A stretch of DNA of 64,000 bases from Halobacillus mangrovi (GTDB lineage Bacteria > Bacillota > Bacilli > Bacillales > Halobacillaceae). Positions 1 through 11,530 of the stretch are shown here, in pieces. Numbering within the stretch: position 1 is the stretch's first letter; each line of letters begins with the position of its first letter. The position numbers and the translations under genes are program-made. The DNA is taken from positions 3,867,501-3,931,500 of the forward strand of contig NZ_CP020772.1 of assembly GCF_002097535.1 (NCBI RefSeq), written 5' to 3'. Below the pieces are notes generated by a model. That model saw only the letters and a program-made list of their open reading frames with translations, ran no database searches and was not told the DNA's origin.

Positions 1-2972
<2,972 letters not shown>

Positions 2973-3092
2973 AAAAGTAAAGTTTGACTTGCTCATTTGC
3001 ACACCGAATGTGCTTGTTGTTTTTCTTCTTTAATAAGAAGAAATAATTGACGTACTGGTTGGTTCGTTCAGTTTTCAAAGATCAAATGTTCA
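2973..3092 (-). other. precursor-16S leader with processing-stem strand
   Basis: The 120 bases between tRNA-Ile and 16S hold the upstream half of the 16S processing stem and a box-A-like GATCTTTGAAAACTGAAC element in the transcript (complement at about 3,066-3,085). No independent rRNA promoter with good -35 and -10 hexamers is obvious, so 16S and 23S are probably read from the promoter ahead of the tRNAs. Confidence 0.6.
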
Positions 3093-3169
3093 TGGTGGGC
3101 CTGAGTGGACTTGAACCACCGACCTCACGCTTATCAGGCGTGCGCTCTGACCAACTGAGCTACAGGCCC
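3093..3169 (-). tRNA. tRNA-Ile (GAT)
   Basis: 77-base cloverleaf with encoded CCA. The anticodon loop reads CTGATAA, giving anticodon GAT. It is the last tRNA before 16S in the transcript. Confidence 0.96.
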
Positions 3170-3186
3170 CAATGGTAATTAATTAA

Positions 3187-3260
3187 TGGAGCGGGTGAAG
3201 GGAATCGAACCCTCGTCATCAGCTTGGAAGGCTGAGGTTTTACCATTAAACTACACCCGC
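3187..3260 (-). tRNA. tRNA-Gly (TCC)
   Basis: 74-base cloverleaf with encoded CCA. Acceptor GCGGGTG pairs with CACCCGC. Anticodon loop CTTCCAA gives TCC. Confidence 0.96.
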
Positions 3261-3283
3261 ATATTAGATTGTTAGAATTTCGA

Positions 3284-3360
3284 TGGTCGGGAAGACAGGA
3301 TTCGAACCTGCGACCCCTTGGTCCCAAACCAAGTGCTCTACCAAGCTGAGCTACTTCCCG
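3284..3360 (-). tRNA. tRNA-Pro (TGG)
   Basis: 77-base cloverleaf with encoded CCA. Acceptor CGGGAAG pairs with CTTCCCG. Anticodon loop TTTGGGA gives TGG. Confidence 0.96.
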
Positions 3361-3367
3361 TTAAAAA

Positions 3368-3444
<77 letters not shown>

Positions 3445-3517
3445 ATTTCTTATTGAAGCGACATATTCTAATATAACATATCATCAGCTTGGACGCAAGA
3501 ACTTTTTTAAAAAGGTT

Positions 3518-3604
<87 letters not shown>

Positions 3605-3648
3605 AAATTGTATTGAAACAAATGGATGCTGATCATGAAAATGGTAAG

Positions 3649-3730
3649 TGCGGGTGGAGGGACTTGAACCCCCACGCCGTGAAGCACTAGATCCTAAATC
3701 TAGCGTGTCTGCCAATTCCACCACACCCGC
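3649..3730 (-). tRNA. tRNA-Leu (TAG)
   Basis: 82 bases to the discriminator base. Anticodon loop TTTAGGA gives TAG. The bases after the discriminator are CTT, so CCA is not encoded and must be added by the CCA-adding enzyme. Counterpart of B. subtilis trnS-Leu1. Confidence 0.95.
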
Positions 3731-3737
3731 AAATAAA

Positions 3738-3813
3738 TGGTGAGCCATGAAGGATTCGAACCTTCGACCCTCTGATTAAAAGTCAGATGCTCTGCCAGCT
3801 GAGCTAATGGCTC
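3738..3813 (-). tRNA. tRNA-Lys (TTT)
   Basis: 76-base cloverleaf with encoded CCA. Anticodon loop CTTTTAA gives TTT. Confidence 0.96.
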
Positions 3814-3918
3814 AAAACAAGGAATCTACAACACTTTGAAATGTGTATGTTTTTCAAAAGCACAAGGAATATCTTATAACTTTTGAAGTGATTTGTCAAC
3901 TACTTTTTCAAATAAAAA

Positions 3919-3993
3919 TGGCTGGGCCAGCTGGATTCGAACCAGCGCATGACGGTACCAAAAACCGTTGCCTTACCGCTTGGCTATGGCCCA
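3919..3993 (-). tRNA. tRNA-Gln (TTG)
   Basis: 75-base cloverleaf with encoded CCA. Anticodon loop TTTTGGT gives TTG. It is separated from tRNA-Lys by about 105 AT-rich bases with no evident gene. Confidence 0.95.
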
Positions 3994-4001
3994 ACATTTA
4001 A

Positions 4002-4078
4002 TGGCGGTCCGGACGGGACTCGAACCCGCGACCTCCTGCGTGACAGGCAGGCATTCTAACCAACTGAACTACCGGACC
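4002..4078 (-). tRNA. tRNA-Asp (GTC)
   Basis: 77-base cloverleaf with encoded CCA. Anticodon loop CTGTCAC gives GTC. As I recall it, the B. subtilis trnS array has no Asp gene at this point, so this may be an addition. Confidence 0.95.
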
Positions 4079-4092
4079 TATGTAAGAAAAAG

Positions 4093-4164
4093 TGACCCGT
4101 ACGGGATTCGAACCCGTGTTACCGCCGTGAAAGGGCGGTGTCTTAACCACTTGACCAACGGGCC
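4093..4164 (-). tRNA. tRNA-Glu (TTC)
   Basis: 72 bases to the discriminator. Anticodon loop CTTTCAC gives TTC. The 3' end continues CTT rather than CCA, so CCA is added after transcription. The acceptor stem holds one G-T pair. Confidence 0.95.
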
Positions 4165-4174
4165 ATTAAAAAAA

Positions 4175-4265
4175 TGGCGGAGAAGGAGGGATTTGAACCC
4201 TCGCGCCGCTTACGCGACCTACACCCTTAGCAGGGGCGCCTCTTCAGCCACTTGAGTACTTCTCC
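4175..4265 (-). tRNA. tRNA-Ser (GCT)
   Basis: 91-base class II cloverleaf with encoded CCA and a long variable arm. Anticodon loop CTGCTAA gives GCT. Confidence 0.95.
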
Positions 4266-4269
4266 GTAA

Positions 4270-4344
4270 TGGCTCCAACGGTAGGATTCGAACCTACGAC
4301 CGATCGGTTAACAGCCGATTGCTCTACCACTGAGCTACGTTGGA
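4270..4344 (-). tRNA. tRNA-Asn (GTT)
   Basis: 75-base cloverleaf with encoded CCA. Anticodon loop CTGTTAA gives GTT. First gene of the tRNA-16S-23S transcript. Confidence 0.96.
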
Positions 4345-4409
4345 ATAGCAATAAGTGAACGATTATTTTGTCGCTTTTTCGATAAGATCAATTATCAGCG
4401 ACGAATTAT

Positions 4410-4438
4410 ATAATATAATAAATCGTATTGTTTGTCAA
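4410..4438 (-). promoter_or_regulatory. strong sigma-A promoter of the tRNA-rRNA operon
   Basis: On the minus strand TTGACA (4,433-4,438) and TATTAT (4,410-4,415) are exactly 17 bp apart, about 65 bp before tRNA-Asn. The upstream DNA (about 4,439-4,480) is rich in A/T tracts like an UP element and also contains an AGAGAAAA / TTTTCTCT inverted repeat. Confidence 0.85.
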
Positions 4439-4539
4439 ACCTTTTTAAGAGAAAAGTTTAATTCTTTTTCTCTCGTGTGGGCTTGTTTTTTTAAGGCTTA
4501 TTCAATTTAACATGGGCTTAATATTTCGTCAATGGATTT

Positions 4540-4989
4540 TTACATCTTTTTTAGTTTCCCTCTACATTTTCCGCAACGGTAACGTTTTATATTCACCCTT
4601 CTCTTTCTTTTATATTCCTGTTCACAACGGGTACAAACATATCGATGAAGGTGAGTGAGCTTCTGAGAAGGCAGGGGATTACAGTGTCTTGGTGATCCCG
4701 TTTTTTTGAGCAGCTCTTTGAATTCTTTATCCCGGTGTCCGTATCCTTTTCCTTCAATATGCAGATGATAATGGCAAAGCTCATGCTTAATGATTCCCTT
4801 AAACTCTTCCTCGCCAAGCTCAGATAGATACTTTGGGTTCAGTTCAATAACTCTTTTGGACGGAATATACCTCCCCCCTGTTGTTCTCAGGCGCGCATTA
4901 AACATAACGTCATCGAAAAAAGGTTTGCCAAAATACTCGCGGGAGATGTCATCTGTCCATTGATGTAATTGTTCATTTGTTATCGACAT
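4540..4989 (-). CDS. SprT-like zinc metalloprotease-fold protein (YdcK family)
   Basis: 149 residues. The zinc-metallopeptidase motif HELCHYH sits at about residues 69-75. Two CxxC pairs near the C terminus (CTRC about 118, CGKC about 138) form a zinc ribbon, the usual SprT-family architecture. The cellular role of the bacterial family is poorly defined. The eukaryotic relative SPRTN digests DNA-protein crosslinks, which is only a loose guide. The start has a GGAGGTG ribosome site. It lies between the tRNA array and divergent cmpA exactly as ydcK does in B. subtilis, which supports orthology. Confidence 0.9.
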   Translation of the reverse strand: MSITNEQLHQWTDDISREYFGKPFFDDVMFNARLRTTGGRYIPSKRVIELNPKYLSELGEEEFKGIIKHELCHYHLHIEGKGYGHRDKEFKELLKKTGSPRHCNPLPSQKLTHLHRYVCTRCEQEYKRKRRVNIKRYRCGKCRGKLKKM

Positions 4990-5067
4990 TCTCGCACACC
5001 TCCAGGGTTCTTTGCATACTCTATCATAACTATGAAAAAAGATGAATACAAAGGAGAGGAAGTACGT

Positions 5068-5178
5068 ATGCCCTCTTGGTTAAAAAAACAAATGGCGAAG
5101 GCTTTTTTAAACAAAGACAAATATCAGATTAAACTGTTAAACCAATGCTGGTATTATTATCAACACCTCTACAAATAA
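5068..5178 (+). CDS. cmpA: CmpA, cortex morphogenetic small protein
   Basis: 36-residue ORF starting MPSWLKKQMAKAF and ending in a Tyr-rich tail. AAGGAGAGG lies 8 bases before the ATG. In B. subtilis, CmpA (37 aa) acts with SpoIVA at the forespore surface to coordinate cortex and coat assembly and promotes removal of defective spores. Its gene sits between ydcI (tex) and ydcK, the position found here. The longer reading frame upstream (from 4,969) has no ribosome site and overlaps sprT, so the short start is preferred. It implies a spore-forming host. Confidence 0.85.
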   Translation: MPSWLKKQMAKAFLNKDKYQIKLLNQCWYYYQHLYK

Positions 5179-5213
5179 AAAATACCCGGAAGAAAAAACC
5201 CCCAGGTATTTTT
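5178..5213. terminator. bidirectional terminator between cmpA and tex
   Basis: AAAAATACCCGG (5,178-5,189) pairs with CCAGGTATTTTT (5,202-5,213) with one mismatch. A/T runs on both sides suit the convergent genes. Confidence 0.8.
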
Positions 5214-5222
5214 GCTATCGTT

Positions 5223-7388
5223 TTACTTTGCGACCATCGTTAAAGCGATGCGTTGTTTTTGTATGTCCACTTGATCTACCCAGACGGTTACAACATCTCC
5301 AACGGACACCACGTCCATCGGATGCTTGACGAACTTATTGGAAAGCTTGGAGATGTGGACGAGCCCATCCTGTTTTACACCGATATCGACAAAGGCACCA
5401 AAGTCGACCACATTTCTCACGGTTCCTTCAAGTTCCATTCCTTGCTCTAAGTCCTCCATTGATAAAACATTCGTTTTCAATAAAGGTTTAGGCAAATCAT
5501 CACGTGGGTCGCGACCAGGCTGCATGAGAGATTTCATGATGTCTTCAAGCGTCGGTCTGCCAATTTCCAATTGCTCGGCAACTTCCACTTCGTTAATTTC
5601 CTTCAGTTTACGTTCAAGCTCTTCTCCACCTAATTCTTCAGCATTAGCATTGACCATCTTCAGTAATGCTTTAGCCGCTTTATAGCTCTCTGGGTGAATA
5701 GATGTACGATCCAGTGGTTCATTTCCATCTAAAATGCGTAAGAACCCAATACTTTGTTCAAAGGTCTTTGCCCCTAGACGCGGAATATCTTTTAGCTCAG
5801 AACGCTTTTGGAACTTCCCTACTTCTTCTCTTTTCTTCACAATATTGTTGGCTACAGCTTTACTTAGTCCAGATACATATTGAAGCAAGGAGGATGATGC
5901 GGTATTTACATTCACTCCGACCTGGTTAACCGCTGTTTCCACAACAAAGGTCAGTGATTCGTTTAGTTTTTTCTGGGTGACGTCATGTTGATATTGCCCT
6001 ACACCTATGGATTTAGGGTCAATCTTTACAAGCTCTGCTAATGGGTCTTGGACTCGCCTGGCTATCGAAACAGCACTTCTTTCTTCCACCTGAAAATCAG
6101 GAAATTCATCACGTGCCAACTTAGAAGCAGAGTAAACACTGGCCCCAGCTTCGTTAACAATCATATAGGAAGCCTTTAATTGATGTTTTTGAATCATGTC
6201 CGCTACGAACTGTTCCGTTTCCCTTGATGCTGTACCGTTTCCAATAGCCATAAGTTCAATTGGATGCTTCTCCATGAAGGAAAGCAGCTTTTTCTCTGCG
6301 CCTTTCACATCATTTCTTGGAGCTGTCGGATACATAACGCCTATATCAAGGACTTTTCCAGTTTCATCTACAGCAGCCAGCTTGCAGCCGGTACGATATG
6401 CCGGGTCGATCCCTAATACAACTTTTCCTTTTAACGGAGGCTGCAATAACAAACTTCTTAAATTACTAGAAAAGACTTCGATCGCTTGTTCTTCCGCTGT
6501 TTCAGAAAGGGTATTCCGGATTTCCCTTTCAATTGAAGGTTGTATCAAACGCTTATAGCTGTCTTCAATTGCCTCTGCCAGAAGAGTACGTATTCTGTCT
6601 TTAGTGGAACGCTTAATGACATTCTTCTCTAAATAAGCGATGATTGTTTCTTCCGGGGGCTGAATGGATACTTTAATGACACCTTCCTTCTCCCCTCGGT
6701 TTAAGGCAAGAATACGGTGGGAGACAATCGCACGAACCGGCTCCTGGTAATCGTAATACATTTCGAAAATACCTTTTTCATCCTGCTCTGCGTTTTTGTC
6801 TGTAGAAGCAATCGTTCCTTTTTGGAAGGTCTGTTTTCGGATTTGCTCACGATATTCTGGGTCATCCGAGATCCATTCGGCTAAGATATCATTGACTCCC
6901 GCTAACACTTCTTCCACTGAATCAAGTTCATATTCTTCGGATAAGTAGGCTTTCGCTTCTTCGTCCACATGTATATCTTCTTGATTCCAAACCTGCAGCG
7001 CCAGTGGTTCCAAACCTTTTTCTTTTGCTACAGTGGCACGTGTACGTCTCTTTTGTTTATACGGGCGGTAAAGGTCTTCTACTTTTTGGAGCAGAGTGGC
7101 TGCTTGAATTTCTTTCTTTAGCTCTTCCGTCAGTTTCCCTTGCTCATCAATCAAGCGAATGACCTCTTCTTTTCGCTCGCTTACGTTTTTCACATAATTC
7201 CATTGGTCTTCTATGGATTTAATTTGCACTTCATCTAGTCCGCCTGTTAACTCTTTTCTGTAACGGGCGATAAAAGGAACGGTGTTTCCACCACTAAGTA
7301 AATCAATAACTTGTTTAATCGATTTTTCATTCAACTTTGTCTGCTCTGCAACAAGCTTTAATAATTCAGGACTCTGTTGATCACTCAA
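5223..7388 (-). CDS. tex: Tex, S1-domain RNA-binding transcription accessory protein (YdcI)
   Basis: 721 residues from the chosen TTG at 7,386-7,388, which follows GGAGG by 7 bases. A longer ORF begins at 7,442 but its extra 18 codons include the ribosome site itself. Domains in order: N-terminal helical Tex domain with the conserved NTVPFIARYRKE segment, YqgF/RuvC-like domain (GIDPAYRTG, about residue 330), helix-hairpin-helix region (about 490-550) and a C-terminal S1 RNA-binding domain (about 645-715). The family binds nucleic acid and influences transcription and stress phenotypes. Full family length; same neighbour order as B. subtilis. Confidence 0.96.
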   Translation of the reverse strand: MSDQQSPELLKLVAEQTKLNEKSIKQVIDLLSGGNTVPFIARYRKELTGGLDEVQIKSIEDQWNYVKNVSERKEEVIRLIDEQGKLTEELKKEIQAATLLQKVEDLYRPYKQKRRTRATVAKEKGLEPLALQVWNQEDIHVDEEAKAYLSEEYELDSVEEVLAGVNDILAEWISDDPEYREQIRKQTFQKGTIASTDKNAEQDEKGIFEMYYDYQEPVRAIVSHRILALNRGEKEGVIKVSIQPPEETIIAYLEKNVIKRSTKDRIRTLLAEAIEDSYKRLIQPSIEREIRNTLSETAEEQAIEVFSSNLRSLLLQPPLKGKVVLGIDPAYRTGCKLAAVDETGKVLDIGVMYPTAPRNDVKGAEKKLLSFMEKHPIELMAIGNGTASRETEQFVADMIQKHQLKASYMIVNEAGASVYSASKLARDEFPDFQVEERSAVSIARRVQDPLAELVKIDPKSIGVGQYQHDVTQKKLNESLTFVVETAVNQVGVNVNTASSSLLQYVSGLSKAVANNIVKKREEVGKFQKRSELKDIPRLGAKTFEQSIGFLRILDGNEPLDRTSIHPESYKAAKALLKMVNANAEELGGEELERKLKEINEVEVAEQLEIGRPTLEDIMKSLMQPGRDPRDDLPKPLLKTNVLSMEDLEQGMELEGTVRNVVDFGAFVDIGVKQDGLVHISKLSNKFVKHPMDVVSVGDVVTVWVDQVDIQKQRIALTMVAK

Positions 7389-7477
7389 AAGAAAGCCTCC
7401 TTCAATAACATTTCTTATGTATTGTACCAAATTATTACTCACCTGACTTGTAAGAAAAAGGTGAGCCCGAGAACAAT

Positions 7478-7518
7478 AAAAGGCCTTATTCTTTTTTAAA
7501 ATCAGAATAAGACCTTTT
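7478..7518 (-). terminator. terminator of the sigma-B operon
   Basis: AAAAGGCCTTATTCT and AGAATAAGACCTTTT form a 15-position stem with one mismatch, directly at the rsbX stop codon. The minus-strand product continues TTTTATTGTT. Confidence 0.8.
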
Positions 7519-8113
7519 ACTGATACTCCATCGCAATTAACGTTGTATCGTCATCTCGCGTTTGGCCGTACAGCTGTTTATATTGTTCCGTAATGAAATT
7601 GACACTTCTTGCTTCCGTAATATGCTTAGACAGACGGCGGTCGTTCACACCATCAGAAAACATCAAAAACTTCATTCCTTTATGGACCTTCCCTCTTGTT
7701 ACCCTTAAATCCCTGGGATAACCAGCTAAATATCCTGCAAGCGGAATACTTCTGCTCCGTTTGCCTTCTGAGTCAATCGTAATGACTCCGATATTGCCGA
7801 TGGAAGAATAAGAATAAGTATGAGTTTCAAAATCGATGCGGAGCACCCCTAAGACAACTCCTCGTTTTCCCATCAAAACTTCATTACATTTCTTCACAAG
7901 AGCTTCTACGGTTAACGGAGGATTCTCTTCAATCACATCCATAACGGCCTGCGATGAATCACGTGCCAATTCGCCACTCCCTAAACCATCTGCTAATGCA
8001 CATACAAAAGCTTCTTCTGTTTCTTTGAAGTAGTAACTGTCACCACAGTAATAGTTACCCTTCTTCGCCTTTTGAAACACAGAAACGTTGACATGGTTTT
8101 GTTGATTTTCCAC
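7517..8113 (-). CDS. rsbX: RsbX, PP2C-type serine phosphatase of the stressosome
   Basis: 198 residues, GTG start overlapping the sigB TAG stop by one base. PP2C/SpoIIE-type motifs are visible: DGLGSG (about 42-47), a central glycine-rich strand and FSDGVND (about 150). In B. subtilis RsbX removes phosphate from RsbS and RsbR and so resets the stress-sensing complex after activation. It is the last gene of the operon, as expected. Confidence 0.93.
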   Translation of the reverse strand: MENQQNHVNVSVFQKAKKGNYYCGDSYYFKETEEAFVCALADGLGSGELARDSSQAVMDVIEENPPLTVEALVKKCNEVLMGKRGVVLGVLRIDFETHTYSYSSIGNIGVITIDSEGKRSRSIPLAGYLAGYPRDLRVTRGKVHKGMKFLMFSDGVNDRRLSKHITEARSVNFITEQYKQLYGQTRDDDTTLIAMEYQ

Positions 8114-8892
8114 TAAAACGCCTCAACCGATTCGGCTTGAAGAGCCTCTCTCAATTTGCGAAGCGCTCTTCGCTGCAATCGAGAAACATGCATTTGGGAT
8201 ATGCCGAGTCTTTCTCCTGTGTCCTTTTGACTCATGTTTTCAAAATAGGTACATTGCAGAATTTCCTGTTCCCTCTCACTAAGAATGGGGAGAACTTTTT
8301 CTAACAGCATTTTCTGATCGATATGCGAGTACCCATCTTCCTGGTTACCAATCAAATCAAGGATCGTTACGGTACTTCCATCGGAATCGGCTTCAATCTT
8401 CCGATCCACAGACAGCGCTTTATAGCTTTTGCCCATTTCCATAGTCTCTAACACATCTTCTTCAGAAACTTCCAGATAATCAGCAATCTCAAGCACAGAA
8501 GGAGAGCGTTGAAGGGTACTTGTCAGTTCTTCTGCTGCTTTTTTAATCTTCGGTCCGAGCTCCTTAATCCTACGAGGCACATGAACACTCCACGTTTTGT
8601 CCCTGATAAACCGTTTGATTTCCCCAATGATTGTAGGTATGGCAAACGATTCGAAGGATTTCCCGAACTCAGGGTCATACCTGCGGATTGCAGCTAAAAG
8701 ACCTAACATGCCGACTTGCACTAAATCTTCGTGAATTGTACTATTCTTAGAATACTTACGAGCAATGGATTCCACGAGGTCCTTATAAACAAGGACAATC
8801 TTCTCTTGAACTGCTTCGTCCCGTGGGTTTTCTTGTAGATGCTCTATCCATTCATATACTTCGTCATTGTGATGTTGAGATCTGGTCGCCAT
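8113..8892 (-). CDS. sigB: RNA polymerase sigma factor SigB
   Basis: 259 residues from ATG at 8,892 (AGGTGG 6 bases before). The start seven codons upstream lacks a ribosome site. Sigma-70 regions 2 (EDLVQVGMLGLLAAIRRY), 3 and 4 (LSEREQEIL and the C-terminal HTH with GISQMHVSRLQRRAL) are complete. It directs the general stress regulon and is held inactive by RsbW. The start lies 29 bp inside rsbW, suggesting translational coupling. Confidence 0.97.
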   Translation of the reverse strand: MATRSQHHNDEVYEWIEHLQENPRDEAVQEKIVLVYKDLVESIARKYSKNSTIHEDLVQVGMLGLLAAIRRYDPEFGKSFESFAIPTIIGEIKRFIRDKTWSVHVPRRIKELGPKIKKAAEELTSTLQRSPSVLEIADYLEVSEEDVLETMEMGKSYKALSVDRKIEADSDGSTVTILDLIGNQEDGYSHIDQKMLLEKVLPILSEREQEILQCTYFENMSQKDTGERLGISQMHVSRLQRRALRKLREALQAESVEAF

Positions 8893-9340
8893 TCTGACCC
8901 ACCTCAGTTTCATGGAGATATTTTGTCATCAAGACAATTACTCCATATTTGCTGTTAATTTCTACTTTATCCATTAGTGCATCGATCAAGAATAGACCAA
9001 ATCCACCTTCACGAAGTTCTTCGATATCATCATCTTGCTGGTAAGGTCCGATATCTTCTTTGATTTCCCCAAGGTTAAAGCTGCCACCGTGATCGGCTAC
9101 CATAACTTCCAGGCGGTCTTCATAAACACCGAACCCAATTGTGATTTCACCTTCTCCCGTTTCTTTATAAGCATGTTTTACAGCATTCGTAATCGCTTCT
9201 GAGATGGCTACTTTCAAATCCTCTATATCTTCATAAGCAAAACCCATCCGATTCGCAATTCCTGACGTACTTAAACGAACCACGCCGATATATTCAGCTT
9301 TAGCTGGGACTTTCACTTCTACAAAATCAAATGGTTCCAT
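8864..9340 (-). CDS. rsbW: RsbW, anti-sigma-B factor and RsbV kinase
   Basis: 158 residues of the GHKL ATPase fold: N-box AISEAITNAVKHAY, then ADHGGSF, then the EGGFGLFLI glycine box. RsbW binds SigB in unstressed cells and phosphorylates RsbV on serine. It follows rsbV by 2 bases and overlaps sigB, the standard partner-switching arrangement. Confidence 0.97.
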   Translation of the reverse strand: MEPFDFVEVKVPAKAEYIGVVRLSTSGIANRMGFAYEDIEDLKVAISEAITNAVKHAYKETGEGEITIGFGVYEDRLEVMVADHGGSFNLGEIKEDIGPYQQDDDIEELREGGFGLFLIDALMDKVEINSKYGVIVLMTKYLHETEVGQNGDQISTSQ

Positions 9341-9342
9341 TT

Positions 9343-9672
9343 TTACATTCCACCCCGCACTGCAGAATCGATATTCATAATCTCTGTCAATCCTGTAATC
9401 TTAAATAGACGATAGACGCGTTCCTGCATTTGAACAAGTTTCATTTCACTGTTGTGTTCCTTTGTTGATTTCAATGCACTAATAAACACACCTAATCCAG
9501 TAGAGTCCATATAATTGACATCTTGAAGATTGACTTCCACAGTTTGGCCTTCTTCTTTCGTCAATGGAAGTAACGTATCTTTTAATTTAGGTGCTGTAAA
9601 TGCGTCTACCTCACCAGCTAGTGAAATATACGCGATATTTTCTTTATTGGTAACATCTATTGTTAAGTTCAT
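9343..9672 (-). CDS. rsbV: RsbV, anti-anti-sigma factor
   Basis: 109-residue STAS domain. The phosphorylated serine lies in YMDSTGLG at residue 57 (Ser56 in B. subtilis). Unphosphorylated RsbV binds RsbW and frees SigB. The gene starts the sigma-B-dependent half of the operon, with a matching promoter immediately upstream. Confidence 0.97.
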   Translation of the reverse strand: MNLTIDVTNKENIAYISLAGEVDAFTAPKLKDTLLPLTKEEGQTVEVNLQDVNYMDSTGLGVFISALKSTKEHNSEMKLVQMQERVYRLFKITGLTEIMNIDSAVRGGM

Positions 9673-9717
9673 CTAAAAGTCCTCCTATTATTCCTAGAAA
9701 AGTCAATCAGAATATAG

Positions 9718-9743
9718 TTACCCTTCCTGTAGTTCGATTAAAC
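9718..9743 (-). promoter_or_regulatory. sigma-B promoter for rsbVW-sigB-rsbX (autoregulation)
   Basis: GTTTAA, 14 bp, GGGTAA on the minus strand, ending about 45 bp before the rsbV start. This matches the B. subtilis sigma-B consensus (GTTTAA - 12 to 15 bp - GGGWAW) and sits at the same place as the known internal promoter. The -35 overlaps the rsbU stop codon. Confidence 0.85.
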
Positions 9744-10748
9744 ATTTCTTCTTAGAATAATTAATGTAAAATCATCGCGTAATTGGAAATCCTGCAGCCG
9801 CTCAAAGTGTTTGAACACATTCTCAACAATCTCCTGAGCCGGAAGATGAGAGTAGGATTTAATGACGTGAAGGATTTCTTCTTGTTCAATGAATCGGTCA
9901 CCTTGCCGGCATTCGGTTACGCCATCTGTCAGCAGGATGATCATGTCTCCCTGCTCCACTTCAACCTGCTTCTGGTGATAAGTGGCTTCTGAAGACACGC
10001 CAAGTACAAGCCCAGGCGCATCAATTTCTTCAAATTCCTCTCGATCTTTATGATAGTAGAACCCTGGTTCATGACCTGCTGAAGCATAATAGAACGTATG
10101 ATTGTTCGTGTTATAGAGGCCGTAAAACATCGTAATGAACATGCTTGAGTCTACATTTCGCTCTACCACCCGGTTCAAGCTGCCGAGAATGACACCTGGA
10201 TCCATGCGCATCTCAGGAAAACTGTCCATCGAATATTTAATCATGGACATACAAAGGGCAGCAGGTACCCCTTTTCCAATAACGTCAGCAATCGCGATTC
10301 CTAATGAACCTTCGTTGTCATCGACGAAATGGTGGTAATCTCCATTCATTTGCTTAGCAGGCACACTAAGTGCACCCACTTCCAAATCATCTAATTCAGG
10401 CTTAACGGTCGATAAGAGAGTTTTTTGCATGTTCGCTGCCACAGAAATCTCTGACTTCAATTCTAGCTGTCTTTCACGAAGCGATTGATATTCCTGATAG
10501 GCTAACCCATAAGAAATCATCGTTTCTAATAGGAAATTCATTGAAGCTTGAATATAATCCGGCATATCTGGGTAAATCTCTTGAAGAGACTGAATATGAA
10601 CATTAATAATTTCTTCAGGTGAAATATTGTGTTGCATAGACTGCTTGCTGAACTGCTCTGCCTGATACAGCGCCTGTTCATCTTTTGTTCTAATATACTC
10701 TTGTAATAATTCTTTGTAATTCTCTAGATCAAGCTTCAGTGTACTCAT
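9738..10748 (-). CDS. rsbU: RsbU, PP2C phosphatase acting on RsbV-P
   Basis: 336 residues. The N-terminal ~85 residues form the helical RsbT-binding domain. The C-terminal SpoIIE/PP2C domain (about 125-335) shows NGDYHHF, IADVIGKGVPAAL, ASAGHEPG and LLTDGVTE metal-site motifs. RsbT released from the stressosome activates RsbU, which dephosphorylates RsbV. This is the environmental stress input. Confidence 0.97.
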   Translation of the reverse strand: MSTLKLDLENYKELLQEYIRTKDEQALYQAEQFSKQSMQHNISPEEIINVHIQSLQEIYPDMPDYIQASMNFLLETMISYGLAYQEYQSLRERQLELKSEISVAANMQKTLLSTVKPELDDLEVGALSVPAKQMNGDYHHFVDDNEGSLGIAIADVIGKGVPAALCMSMIKYSMDSFPEMRMDPGVILGSLNRVVERNVDSSMFITMFYGLYNTNNHTFYYASAGHEPGFYYHKDREEFEEIDAPGLVLGVSSEATYHQKQVEVEQGDMIILLTDGVTECRQGDRFIEQEEILHVIKSYSHLPAQEIVENVFKHFERLQDFQLRDDFTLIILRRNV

Positions 10749-10760
10749 TTTTAACCTCCT

Positions 10761-11168
10761 TTAACGGAGCCATTTAACAACCTTGATCTCTGTGCCTTTT
10801 CCATCTTCTGATTGAATGTCAAACTCATCCATCAGCCGTTTGACTCCTGGAAGACCAGCTCCAAGTCCACCAGAAGTAGAAAAGCCATCTTCCATTACCT
10901 GGCTCAATTCCTTTATTCCAGGCCCGTTGTCAATAGCCATGATGCTGATTCCTTTTTGATTGATATCTTCAATAGCTTCAAAGCAGATCTTTCCCGTTCC
11001 GGCATATAGATAAATGTTTCTGGCTAACTCTGAAATAGCAGTGGCAATACGCGCTTGGTCGACGGTCCCGAATCCGATCTTTCTGGCAATATCTCTCCCC
11101 AACTGGCGTGCCCCTACAATATCCCACTCCTTTTTAATATTGACACAGGATTGGAAGTCCATAATCAC
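10761..11168 (-). CDS. rsbT: RsbT, serine/threonine kinase and RsbU activator
   Basis: 135 residues, GHKL kinase: [12 protein letters not shown]-box, [16 protein letters not shown]. It phosphorylates RsbS and RsbR in the stressosome and then leaves to activate RsbU. It overlaps rsbS by 4 bases and lies 12 bp before rsbU. Confidence 0.96.
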   Translation of the reverse strand: MIMDFQSCVNIKKEWDIVGARQLGRDIARKIGFGTVDQARIATAISELARNIYLYAGTGKICFEAIEDINQKGISIMAIDNGPGIKELSQVMEDGFSTSGGLGAGLPGVKRLMDEFDIQSEDGKGTEIKVVKWLR

Positions 11169-11530
11169 TCCTCCAGTTCCTGACGAAGTTTAATCAATCC
11201 TTGTTCAAGATCTAATGCAGTGGGGACATCCTGCAAGTGTATGCCTAAATCGATCAAGGTCATAGCGACAGCTGGCTGGATACCAGTCAGTACAACTTTC
11301 GCTCCCATCAAATCAGACATCGTGACAACATCACCCAATACTTTTGCAATAAAAGAATCGATGATATCTACAGAGGTCAAATCAATCACAACTCCAGAAG
11401 AACCACTTTCGTGAATTTTACTCAATAGGTCCTCCTGAAACTGAATCGCTGTTTGGTCGTCAAGGTCAATTTGAATGGAAATTAATAAATAATTGTGAAG
11501 TTTCAATATAGGTATTCTCACTGTATTCAC
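11165..11530 (-). CDS. rsbS: RsbS, stressosome STAS scaffold protein
   Basis: 121-residue STAS domain. The RsbT target serine is at residue 59 within DIIDSFIA, identical in number to B. subtilis Ser59. RsbS forms the core of the stressosome with RsbR and sequesters RsbT. It overlaps both neighbours by 4 bases, so the three genes are tightly coupled. Confidence 0.97.
   Translation of the reverse strand: MNTVRIPILKLHNYLLISIQIDLDDQTAIQFQEDLLSKIHESGSSGVVIDLTSVDIIDSFIAKVLGDVVTMSDLMGAKVVLTGIQPAVAMTLIDLGIHLQDVPTALDLEQGLIKLRQELEE

Noticed and set aside
3968..4255. 95-codon plus-strand ORF
   Set aside because: It runs antisense through tRNA-Gln, -Asp, -Glu and -Ser; its RDLNPR-like words are the known artefact of translated tRNA genes.
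4969..5178. 69-codon form of the cmpA frame
   Set aside because: The internal ATG at 5,068 has the ribosome site and gives the family length; the extension overlaps the sprT start.
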